NCBI GenBank assembly: GCA_964638155.1
Contig: CAZWYI010000052.1
Location: 1-7,585, forward strand
Reading direction: 5' to 3'
DNA from: CAYZTD01 sp964638155
GTDB lineage: Archaea > Thermoplasmatota > E2 > DHVEG-1
Length of the DNA: 7,585 nucleotides
Under the pieces are notes generated by a model. That model saw only the letters and a list, made by a program, of their open reading frames with translations. It searched no databases and was not told the origin of the DNA. The position numbers were made by a program, and so were the translations under genes. This document shows, in pieces, positions 1-6,094 of the stretch (position 1 is its first letter; every line of letters starts with the position of its first letter).

Positions 1-53
1 TGTTCTAATTTAAAAAAGAAGCAGAATTTAGACTAAAGTGCGAAATTCAGGTT

Positions 54-1331
54 ATGATAGTAATGCTAGTGTTTACCGGTATTCAATTGAATGTTTATGC
101 TATAAAAAATTCAGTTGATAATGATTTGAGTACGTTTGATTTGGGTTATGAGCATCATGATTCTATCGAGATTGATGGAAATGAAGAGTTTACAGAAAAA
201 AATGGGGTTAGAAGTGGAACAGGTACAAAAACAAATCCTTATATGATTAATCTATGGAATGTGGAGCGTATAGAAATTAAAAATACAAATTCCAATTTCA
301 AAATTTCCTCATGTGAGGTATCTAATATTATTTTTGAAAATGTTGAAAACGGTAAAATAATAGATTGTAATTTTGATGATGATATTTGGGATTGGGTGTA
401 TGGAATATCTTTTAAGAACTCTAATTTATGTTCTATAAAAAACTGTGATATTGAAGCGCCTATTGGATATCAATCTTATTATGGTATTAACCTTGAAAAA
501 TCAAGTAACAATTTTATAGAAAATTGTAATATATATGGAGAGCCAGCTTATAATCACAGAACGGGCGGGATAAGGCTTGATACGAACTGTAATTTAAATG
601 TAATTGGTTACTGTAATATAGATCTAAAAGGTTACGGATTAAGATTCGAGGGTGCCGGAGAACATATATGCAGTTCTAACTATATTTATGAAAATAATTT
701 TTATAATTGCTCAATTCGAATACTCACCGATACTTCGTTTTTTTATAAAAATAATTTCATCATGCTAGAAAAGTTGCATATTTTTGGTACCAGTTTAAAT
801 GTAAATTATTGGTATAAGGACGGTATTGGTAATTTTTATTCAGACTATATAGGTGAAGATAAAAACAACGATGGAATTGGGGATGAATCATACAATGTAA
901 ATCCGGGTGGTGGAGCTATTCATATTGATAAGTACCCTCTAATGCAAGCTTATGAAATAAATAGCGATTCACCATCAGTTCCATTGAAACCTAATGGACC
1001 AACTTCAGGAAAAAAAGGCAGGGAGTACAAATATTCAACAGAGTCAATTGATTCTGATAGCGAAATTAGATATTGTTTTGACTGGGGAGATGGTAGTCAA
1101 AATTGGACAGGATTTTATGAATCAGGCGAAAGAGTATCTTTTAATCATATTTGGCAGGGAGATGGTAACTCTTATAGTGTTAGAGTCAAAGCTAGAGACG
1201 GATATGGCTATGAATCTGACTGGTCAGATCCTCTAAAAATTACAATGCCAAAATCTAAAATATTTTTCAGTAACTTATGGACAAGAATTTTAGAGAGATT
1301 TCCAAATCTTTCTAATTTTTTCTTTCTCTAA
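54..1331 (+). CDS. Secreted right-handed beta-helix (NosD-like) protein with PKD domain
   Basis: This is probably an extracellular, cell-surface protein of unknown ligand. Residues 1-16 are hydrophobic and end in VYA, which looks like a signal peptide, but they lack the usual basic N-terminus. Residues about 51-70 (SGTGTKTNPYMI) resemble the entry of archaeal beta-helix proteins. Residues 70-255 hold short repeats of the type NxFxENCNI/GIxLxxSxN, as in pectate-lyase-like beta-helices. Residues 260-297 (GNFYSDY, an Asp-rich loop D269-D277, DKYPLM) match the end of NosD-type helices; the loop may bind calcium. A PKD domain follows at 306-397, with WGDG at 344-347. The last 28 residues (from M398) are a basic then aromatic tail shared with the protein at 3421-4923. 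The frame is open upstream to a stop at 6-8 with no other usual start codon; ATG 63 is an alternative. There is no link to nos genes, so a role in nitrous-oxide reductase maturation is not implied. The fold is fairly sure and the function unknown. Confidence 0.85.
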   Translation: MIVMLVFTGIQLNVYAIKNSVDNDLSTFDLGYEHHDSIEIDGNEEFTEKNGVRSGTGTKTNPYMINLWNVERIEIKNTNSNFKISSCEVSNIIFENVENGKIIDCNFDDDIWDWVYGISFKNSNLCSIKNCDIEAPIGYQSYYGINLEKSSNNFIENCNIYGEPAYNHRTGGIRLDTNCNLNVIGYCNIDLKGYGLRFEGAGEHICSSNYIYENNFYNCSIRILTDTSFFYKNNFIMLEKLHIFGTSLNVNYWYKDGIGNFYSDYIGEDKNNDGIGDESYNVNPGGGAIHIDKYPLMQAYEINSDSPSVPLKPNGPTSGKKGREYKYSTESIDSDSEIRYCFDWGDGSQNWTGFYESGERVSFNHIWQGDGNSYSVRVKARDGYGYESDWSDPLKITMPKSKIFFSNLWTRILERFPNLSNFFFL

Positions 1332-1336
1332 AAAAA
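1330..1336 (-). terminator. Possible U-run terminator for the radical SAM unit
   Basis: A7 on the + strand gives T7 on the - strand, about 65 bp past the radical SAM stop codon. It touches the last codon of the convergent beta-helix gene, so the two transcripts may overlap at their ends. In a sequence this AT-rich the run could be chance. Confidence 0.25.
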
Positions 1337-1360
1337 TTGATTTCTCTATCTATTTTAAAA

Positions 1361-1380
1361 TTCTTTTTTGATTTTTTTAT
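1361..1380 (+). terminator. U-rich archaeal terminator after the beta-helix gene
   Basis: Two T-runs (T6 at 1364-1369 and T7 at 1372-1378) lie 30-50 bp after the stop codon, in the 70-bp gap before the convergent radical SAM gene. No hairpin is needed for archaeal termination. The call rests on T-richness and position only. Confidence 0.45.
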
Positions 1381-1401
1381 ATAGCTCTGTTAATTATAGT
1401 A

Positions 1402-3036
1402 TTAAAATAGTTTTTGTTTTACTTGATTTACCATCTTTTTCAATTTTTTTTCATCAGAAGTAATACAATACCTTGGATCGCATTTCTTATCAATTTTAGC
1501 TGACATTGGAAAACCAGCTAGTCTCATAGCAGGCTTTGTTAGTTTTTTCCCGTGTTTCCATCTAGCATAAAACCAGTGTCCAAAGAAAAATATTGGTCCA
1601 ACAATCTTTTTCATATCTGGAGCCCAGAAATCAATATTATTCTTCCAGCATCTAGATATTACTTCCCATTGAAGTTCTGTTAAATTATCAAGGTTTGTTC
1701 TTCTACTGTTTTTAAGAAGAGCTTCTTTTAAGGGAATAAAAAGAACAGGTGTGTAAAACATTTTAGCATTCTGAGCATGTAAGTTATCAATCAGATTAAT
1801 TGTAGCTATTACGTCTTCTTCAGTTTCATCAGGCTGACCGGTCATTATAGTACATAATGGATACCAATCATGATCATTTAATCTACCAATAGATTGGCAT
1901 ACTATTTCAGGCCATCTATCGACACTATATGGAAATGCTTTTCCTTTCATATATTTCTGCATCAGTCTTACACTTCCTGTTTCAATACCCATTTCAACAG
2001 AGACAAAAGGTTTTTTGTAGCTGTTATGAGTACTCGGCCTCCATCTTGTTTTCTCAATTAAAATAGGCGTTAATTCATCTAGTAGTTTTTTATCATATAG
2101 GACAGGTGCAAAGCTCCCATGTGATAAAAGAATGTATTCTACACCTGGATGAGCTGCAATTGTTTTATAGAGTTTTACAACTTCTGGAGTGTTTGGAATA
2201 AAATTTTTTTTACATTTATACAAGAAAATATCTTCAGTTACTGTAAAAATAGAATTTGAGCCGCCTTTTATATTTACATCTACTTCTTTCATTATATGAT
2301 CAATTGGAAAGCTGTGTCTATTGCGCATGGTAGGACTGCAGAATGCACATCCCCTTCCACATCCGCGCATTATTTCAACCATTCCATAGCTGGAAGCGTT
2401 TTTAATGGTTGGAACATTTGCCCTATCTGTTTTTGTTGCTTGAAAATTTTTTGGAATTTGTTCATCGTTCATTATTTTTTTAAAAAAAGTTACTAAATCG
2501 TTTTCTCCTTCTCCCTGAAATATTGTATCTATTCCAAGTATTTCCTGCATATTTGCTTCAGCTATTTGCCAAGAGCCTTGTCCACCCACAACTATTTTTG
2601 GTTGATGGTCAATTATAGAGGGATGACTTAATAATTTTTCAAATTCAAAAGCGTTTAATGATTCTCCTCCAAAACCAATTAGTGAGTTATAGGTTGTAGA
2701 AACATAAGCAAGCCCCATAGGATCCATTGTTGAAATTCCTAATACTTTTGTGTTTTTCCCAACAAATTTATGTAAATTATTATAATGAGTGCATACTACA
2801 TTTTCTCTTCCAAATTCATCAACTAAAATCGATTCAACTTTTCTTAATCCATAGATTGTTCTTTTTGCAGTACCATCAGCGTTTGTAGGAAGATTTTTAA
2901 GATGTTCTCTTAAAGCATAGCCTGAAAGTTTCTTTGGAAACGTGCAGATAAACGCTGCAAAAGGATTGTTATCATATTCATTTGCCTCTGCACGTGATGC
3001 AACTAAAACTATTGGAACACCATCATTTTTTTCCAT
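1402..3036 (-). CDS. Radical SAM protein with N-terminal cobalamin-binding-like domain
   Basis: This is a predicted iron-sulfur enzyme that would cleave S-adenosylmethionine to start a radical reaction; the substrate is unknown. The cluster motif CxxxCxxC is intact at Cys226, Cys230 and Cys233 (MRGCGRGCAFC). Further radical SAM landmarks are GIETGS at 350-355 followed by KYMKGK, and GQPDET at 400-405. Residues about 1-190 look like the Rossmann-type B12-binding fold, with strands VLGIS (98-102), IVVGG (148-152) and IFQGEGE (172-178). The classical DxHxxG cobalamin motif is not visible, so B12 binding is uncertain and could be base-off without a protein His ligand, or lost. Residues 475-510 are aromatic and basic and may be an accessory or membrane-touching segment. 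The overall pattern resembles an archaeal family of uncharacterised COG1032-type proteins. The start ATG lies 5 bp after the stop codon of the small upstream gene, so co-transcription is very likely. There is no strong Shine-Dalgarno, and coupling may serve instead. Confidence 0.9.
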   Translation of the reverse strand: MEKNDGVPIVLVASRAEANEYDNNPFAAFICTFPKKLSGYALREHLKNLPTNADGTAKRTIYGLRKVESILVDEFGRENVVCTHYNNLHKFVGKNTKVLGISTMDPMGLAYVSTTYNSLIGFGGESLNAFEFEKLLSHPSIIDHQPKIVVGGQGSWQIAEANMQEILGIDTIFQGEGENDLVTFFKKIMNDEQIPKNFQATKTDRANVPTIKNASSYGMVEIMRGCGRGCAFCSPTMRNRHSFPIDHIMKEVDVNIKGGSNSIFTVTEDIFLYKCKKNFIPNTPEVVKLYKTIAAHPGVEYILLSHGSFAPVLYDKKLLDELTPILIEKTRWRPSTHNSYKKPFVSVEMGIETGSVRLMQKYMKGKAFPYSVDRWPEIVCQSIGRLNDHDWYPLCTIMTGQPDETEEDVIATINLIDNLHAQNAKMFYTPVLFIPLKEALLKNSRRTNLDNLTELQWEVISRCWKNNIDFWAPDMKKIVGPIFFFGHWFYARWKHGKKLTKPAMRLAGFPMSAKIDKKCDPRYCITSDEKKLKKMVNQVKQKLF

Positions 3037-3041
3037 TTATA

Positions 3042-3383
3042 TCAGCTGGTCTTTTTTGATAGAACTATTTTTTTTAAAACAGGGTCTTTTATTGTTTCTT
3101 CTACTCTATTTAAAAAATCTTTCCAGGAAAGTGAATTCCATGACCATTTGATCATGTCTTTTTTATGTAAAGATAATATTTTTAGAAAGCTCTGCCAGGA
3201 ATAACCTTCTTTTTTTAGATCCTTTCCCCATCCTGCTTCTTTCCATAGATATCGTGGTAGTTTATTTCCCAGCCATATTGCTATTGATTCAATTTTTATT
3301 TCAAATGATTTTTTTGAATTTATAATTTGATTTTTTAAGGCTTTTGGTTCAGGTGGTCTTTTTAATTTCATATTAACCCCCAT
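3042..3383 (-). CDS. Small Trp/Lys-rich protein of unknown function
   Basis: I do not recognise this family. The 113-residue product is strongly basic (over 20 Lys) and has seven Trp, all between residues 37 and 87 (37, 47, 52, 63, 80, 82, 87), an unusual density. There is no signal peptide, membrane segment or Cys. The middle and C-terminal parts look helical and amphipathic. The gene ends 5 bp before the radical SAM start on the same strand, so the two probably form one transcript and the protein may be a partner or substrate of that enzyme; this is inference from spacing only. Two starts are possible: ATG at 3383, or ATG at 3371 (MKLKRP), which has a G-rich Shine-Dalgarno-like GGGGGTT just upstream. 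A C/G hairpin covers the first start. A TATA-like box about 30 bp before 3383 would fit a leaderless transcript. The reading frame itself is convincing because of its tight fit between genes. Confidence 0.7.
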   Translation of the reverse strand: MGVNMKLKRPPEPKALKNQIINSKKSFEIKIESIAIWLGNKLPRYLWKEAGWGKDLKKEGYSWQSFLKILSLHKKDMIKWSWNSLSWKDFLNRVEETIKDPVLKKIVLSKKTS

Positions 3384-3393
3384 GTACTGGGGG
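3377..3393. promoter_or_regulatory. C/G-rich inverted repeat over the start codon of the small gene
   Basis: CCCCCA (3377-3382) and TGGGGG (3388-3393) are perfect inverted repeats around a 5-nt centre, TGTAC. In - strand RNA the stem would hold the bases next to ATG 3383 and the G-run that could act as Shine-Dalgarno for ATG 3371. Six consecutive C/G-dominated pairs stand out in such AT-rich DNA. It could be an operator or an mRNA hairpin; nothing in the sequence decides between them. Confidence 0.5.
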
Positions 3394-3409
3394 GATAAAA
3401 TATTTCTTG

Positions 3410-3417
3410 TATTTATA
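3410..3417 (-). promoter_or_regulatory. TATA-like box for the small gene-radical SAM unit
   Basis: TATAAATA on the - strand, preceded by an A/G-rich stretch that could serve as BRE, begins 3 bp after the stop codon of the upstream propeller gene. Its centre is about 30 bp before ATG 3383, the distance expected if transcription starts at or just before that codon (leaderless or very short leader). Confidence 0.45.
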
Positions 3418-3420
3418 TCT

Positions 3421-4923
3421 TTATGAAAAAAATACCTGGTATATATTAGTAAAAAATGTTTCTAAAAGATTGTATATGCTTGTGTAAAAAAATATTTTGT
3501 CTTTAGATTTAGAAACACTAATCTCTAGTTTCTCACTCCATTTACTCTCATAACCATTTATGTCCTCTGCTTTTACTTTTATTTGATAAATATCTTTTTC
3601 AGACCAAACATGTGATACTTCGATTTGTTCGTCTGAGTTATAATAATCACTCCACTCTGTATCTTCTCCATCACCAAAATCCCATTTGTATCGAATTTTA
3701 TCGTTATCAAAATCAGAAGATTTTGTTGTAAATTTACACTCAGTATTTAGTTTACATTTATTTGGACCAATGGGTTTATCTGGTTTTTCTGGAGAGTATT
3801 GTATTTTTTTAGCATATTTTAAAGCAAGGTTGTTACTATCCATGTAAGAAATATGTGGATAACCTTCATCATCAATTGCAATTGATGCATAAGATCCAAC
3901 CATTCTTTCCGTATCTACACTTTCAAAATACCATATATTTTCTTTTTTATATGCATAGTTTAAATCCCAGGACTCCCAATCATAGTAACAAACATGTATC
4001 CTTTGAAATCTATCAATTAAAATATCTGATCCTTGTATATTATAGAAATGTTTTAAATCAGGCTGAATTATTTCAATGTTCCATTTTGAATTAGAAAAAT
4101 AAGCAAGTCTTAGATTCCAGTCTTCATTAGGTGGTTTTACATCATAGTATAGAATATATGGGTTATCCTTATTGTCAACTGTAATAGATGTTGAACCATG
4201 AACAATACAATCTGTATCTACTTGATTTGTATTCCAATTGTTATCTTTTTTGTATGCATAATATAGATATCCATCTGTTTTACTGCTGTAACTTATATAG
4301 GGATTAGAAGAACTATCAAATATAATTGAAGTTCCAAGTCCTGTATTTTCTTTTGTATCAACTGTTTCAATGTTCCAATTGTTATTTTTGTAAAAAGCGT
4401 ATTTCAGATCGCCGTTTGTTTTATCGTAGTAACTAATATGAGGATTATTATTTGAATCAACTATTATTGATGTATCAAGTCCTACATCTCCGGTTGTATC
4501 AACAGTTTCTATATTCCAATTGTTATTTTTGTATAAAGCGTATTTTAAATTACCGTTTGTTTTATCATAGTAACTTAGATGCAAATTTCTAATACTATCT
4601 ATTTCAATAGATGTGTACATTCCAACGTCTTCTTTTGAATCAACTATCTCTCGTGTGATATTATTATTTTCAATTTTTGCTATTTTTAAATTTTTTCCTG
4701 AAGAATCGTAATAGGAAATGTATATTTTATTATTGTAAAATTCAATATCTGAATAGTAACCTACTTCCCCAAAATTATCAATTGTTTTTATTTGCCATTG
4801 ATCATTTGTATTTTTTTCTCTTTGTTTGTTGATTATGATAGAACTTGTTTGACCAAAAGATATTATGAATAAAGCTGTAAAAATTATCAAGTATAAAATA
4901 ATTTTTTTAATATTCTCCACCAA
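3421..4923 (-). CDS. Secreted seven-repeat beta-propeller protein with PKD domain
   Basis: This is probably a cell-surface binding protein; the ligand is unknown. Residues 1-28 form a signal peptide (basic VENIKK, then a hydrophobic core to about residue 22). Residues 43-375 contain seven repeats of 45-51 residues, each with W-(N)-I-x-T-V-D, then TSIxxD, then NPHISYYD, then LKYA; repeats start near 43, 89, 136, 183, 230, 281 and 331. Seven such repeats fit a seven-bladed propeller. A PKD domain covers 376-470 with WDFGDG at 414-419; it has two Cys (390, 396) close enough for a disulfide. The tail 471-500 (SKSKDKIFF...LLETFF...VFF) matches the end of the protein at 54-1331. The start is unsettled. 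TTG 4923 and GTG 4920 are the usual-codon options, but GGTGGAG at 4921-4915 looks like a Shine-Dalgarno for ATT at 4911, which would give a classic KKIILYLIIF signal peptide. Confidence 0.88.
   Translation of the reverse strand: MVENIKKIILYLIIFTALFIISFGQTSSIIINKQREKNTNDQWQIKTIDNFGEVGYYSDIEFYNNKIYISYYDSSGKNLKIAKIENNNITREIVDSKEDVGMYTSIEIDSIRNLHLSYYDKTNGNLKYALYKNNNWNIETVDTTGDVGLDTSIIVDSNNNPHISYYDKTNGDLKYAFYKNNNWNIETVDTKENTGLGTSIIFDSSSNPYISYSSKTDGYLYYAYKKDNNWNTNQVDTDCIVHGSTSITVDNKDNPYILYYDVKPPNEDWNLRLAYFSNSKWNIEIIQPDLKHFYNIQGSDILIDRFQRIHVCYYDWESWDLNYAYKKENIWYFESVDTERMVGSYASIAIDDEGYPHISYMDSNNLALKYAKKIQYSPEKPDKPIGPNKCKLNTECKFTTKSSDFDNDKIRYKWDFGDGEDTEWSDYYNSDEQIEVSHVWSEKDIYQIKVKAEDINGYESKWSEKLEISVSKSKDKIFFYTSIYNLLETFFTNIYQVFFS
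4237..4659 (-). repeat. Three tandem 141-bp coding repeats (propeller blades 2-4)
   Basis: Each unit encodes one 47-residue blade. The marker TTCCAATTG recurs on the + strand at 4232, 4373 and 4514, exactly 141 bp apart. The first 60 or so bases of the copies from 4373 and 4514 are nearly identical, which points to fairly recent internal duplication. The outer blades are more diverged and differ in length. Confidence 0.8.
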
Positions 4924-4942
4924 TTTACATTAATAAACTATT

Positions 4943-4952
4943 GGTTATTAAG
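4943..4952 (-). promoter_or_regulatory. Weak TATA-like element for the propeller gene
   Basis: CTTAATAACC on the - strand is centred about 27 bp before GTG 4920, so a leaderless start is possible. The match to a TATA box is poor. An 8-bp palindrome, TTGCGCAA (4956-4963), sits just upstream and could be a regulator site, though a palindrome of that size is expected by chance in some regions. Confidence 0.25.
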
Positions 4953-5035
4953 TTATTGCGCAAAGTAATTTTGTTTATAACAATATTATTTTAAATATTT
5001 TTTAAAATCTGTCATAACCTATACTTTAAACAATC

Positions 5036-5047
5036 TTTATATATAAG
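5036..5047 (+). promoter_or_regulatory. TATA box of the TFB gene
   Basis: TTTATATATAAG is the best TATA box in the window and is preceded by an A-rich BRE-like stretch (AAACAAT at 5028-5034). Transcription would start about 27 bp on, near 5068, leaving a leader of about 50 nt that contains the Shine-Dalgarno. Confidence 0.65.
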
Positions 5048-5049
5048 TT

Positions 5050-5075
5050 CGATATACACATTTAAAAGTATATCG
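5050..5075. promoter_or_regulatory. Inverted repeat over the predicted TFB transcription start
   Basis: CGATATAC (5050-5057) and GTATATCG (5068-5075) are perfect 8-bp inverted repeats separated by 10 bp. The repeat begins 3 bp after the TATA box and covers the expected start site, the classic place for an archaeal repressor to block RNA polymerase. A leader-RNA hairpin is less likely because the left arm lies before the predicted start. Confidence 0.5.
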
Positions 5076-5103
5076 CTAAATAGAAAATTATAAAAAGGTT
5101 TTT

Positions 5104-5110
5104 GGGAGGA
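5104..5110 (+). promoter_or_regulatory. Shine-Dalgarno that sets the GTG start of TFB
   Basis: GGGAGGA lies 8 nt before GTG 5119. It is the only strong ribosome binding site in the window in standard position, and it fixes the non-ATG start. Confidence 0.85.
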
Positions 5111-5118
5111 TAAGTCAC

Positions 5119-6072
5119 GTGATTAAAAAATCTGCTAAAAAGAAAAAAGAAAAACCTAGTATTGAAGAAATAACAAGATGTCCATCATGTGGGAGCACAC
5201 ATCTAACAAAGGATTATTCCCGTGCTGAACTTGTATGTGAGGATTGTGGTCTTGTAATTGATGAAGATTTTATAGACCATGGCCCAGAGTGGCGTGCTTT
5301 TGACTCTGATCAACGTGAAAAACGTGCTCGTGTTGGGGCACCAATGACATATACAATACACGACAAGGGTCTATCAACAATGATTGGCTGGAAAAACAGA
5401 GATTCCTATGGAAAAAGTATTCCAACAAGAAATAGAGCTCAATTATACAGACTTAGAAAATGGCAGAGAAGAATAAGAATATCAGATGCAACTGAAAGAA
5501 ATCTTGCTTTTGCATTATCAGAACTTGACCGTATGGCCTCAGGAATGGGCCTACCTAGAAATGTTAGGGAAACAGCTGCTATGATTTATAGAAAAGCTGT
5601 TCTTAAAAACTTAATACGAGGTAGAAGTATAGAAGGTGTTTCAGCAGCTGCATTATATGCAGCATGTAGACAGTGTAATGTTCCTAGAACTCTTGATGAG
5701 ATAGCAAATGCAAGTAGAGTATCTAGAAAAGAAATCGGTAGAACCTATAGATTCATAGCTCGTGAACTAGGACTTAAACTTATGCCGACATCACCTCAAG
5801 ATTATATATCACGTTTTTGCAGTATGCTTAAACTATCAGGTGATGTACAAAGTAAAGCAATTGAAATATTAAAAGATGCAGCAGACAAAGAGCTTACTAG
5901 TGGCAGAGGTCCTACAGGTGTTGCAGCCGCATCAATATATATTGCAAGCATACTGTGTGGCGAGAGAAGAACACAAAGAGAAGTTGCTGATGTTGCAGGT
6001 GTTACTGAAGTTACTATCAGAAACCGTTACAAAGAATTAGCTGAACGCTTGGATATAGATATAATTCTATAA
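5119..6072 (+). CDS. tfb: Transcription initiation factor B (TFB, archaeal TFIIB)
   Basis: TFB binds the TBP-TATA complex and the BRE, recruits RNA polymerase and helps open the promoter. The product has 317 residues, the usual length, with all parts present in order. There is a lysine-rich N-terminus (1-20) and a zinc ribbon with Cys21, Cys24, Cys40 and Cys43 (CPSCG, CEDCG). The B-reader and linker region lies around 55-110 (GPEWRAFDSDQ...RARVGAP). The first cyclin repeat covers about 122-216 and the second about 222-314. A helix-turn-helix lies near the end (REVADVAGVTEVTIRNRYKEL). The GTG start is supported by GGGAGGA 8 nt upstream. The gene has its own strong promoter, with an inverted repeat at the start site that may mean regulated expression. 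Nothing looks degraded. Many archaea carry several TFB genes; whether this is the main copy cannot be told from one window. Confidence 0.98.
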   Translation: MIKKSAKKKKEKPSIEEITRCPSCGSTHLTKDYSRAELVCEDCGLVIDEDFIDHGPEWRAFDSDQREKRARVGAPMTYTIHDKGLSTMIGWKNRDSYGKSIPTRNRAQLYRLRKWQRRIRISDATERNLAFALSELDRMASGMGLPRNVRETAAMIYRKAVLKNLIRGRSIEGVSAAALYAACRQCNVPRTLDEIANASRVSRKEIGRTYRFIARELGLKLMPTSPQDYISRFCSMLKLSGDVQSKAIEILKDAADKELTSGRGPTGVAAASIYIASILCGERRTQREVADVAGVTEVTIRNRYKELAERLDIDIIL

Positions 6073-6074
6073 AT
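6067..6074 (+). promoter_or_regulatory. TATA-like box for rlmE inside the TFB stop codon
   Basis: CTATAAAT includes the TAA stop of the TFB gene. Its centre is about 24 bp before the ATG of rlmE, the spacing expected for a leaderless transcript that begins at the start codon. rlmE has no Shine-Dalgarno, which fits. Confidence 0.45.
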
Positions 6075-6077
6075 CCA

Positions 6078-6094
6078 TTTTTTTTATTTTTTTT
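6078..6094 (+). terminator. T8-A-T8 tract between TFB and rlmE
   Basis: Two runs of eight T separated by one A fill the gap up to the rlmE ATG. This is a strong match to archaeal U-rich terminators and probably ends much of the TFB transcript. If read through, it would leave rlmE with a U-only leader and no ribosome binding site. Confidence 0.6.

Noticed and set aside
994..1236. Open frame inside the PKD part of the beta-helix gene
   Set aside because: Out of frame with a clear domain-bearing gene; the product has no recognisable features.
54..1331. Assignment as NosD, the copper-insertion factor
   Set aside because: Only the beta-helix fold and its end motif are shared. There are no nos genes nearby, and the PKD domain and tail mark it as a surface protein.
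2296..2496. Open frame on the + strand opposite the radical SAM cluster motif
   Set aside because: Antisense to the conserved CxxxCxxC region, with no ribosome site or domain.
2942..3151. Open frame on the + strand across the junction of the two - strand genes
   Set aside because: It overlaps two better supported genes; its hydrophobic look comes from reading Lys-rich coding DNA backwards.
3855..4094. Open frame opposite propeller blades 5-7
   Set aside because: Shadow of a repeat-rich gene with a signal peptide and PKD domain on the other strand.
4237..4659. 141-bp periodic repeats as a CRISPR-like array
   Set aside because: The repeats are in frame and encode propeller blades; there are no short repeats with unique spacers.
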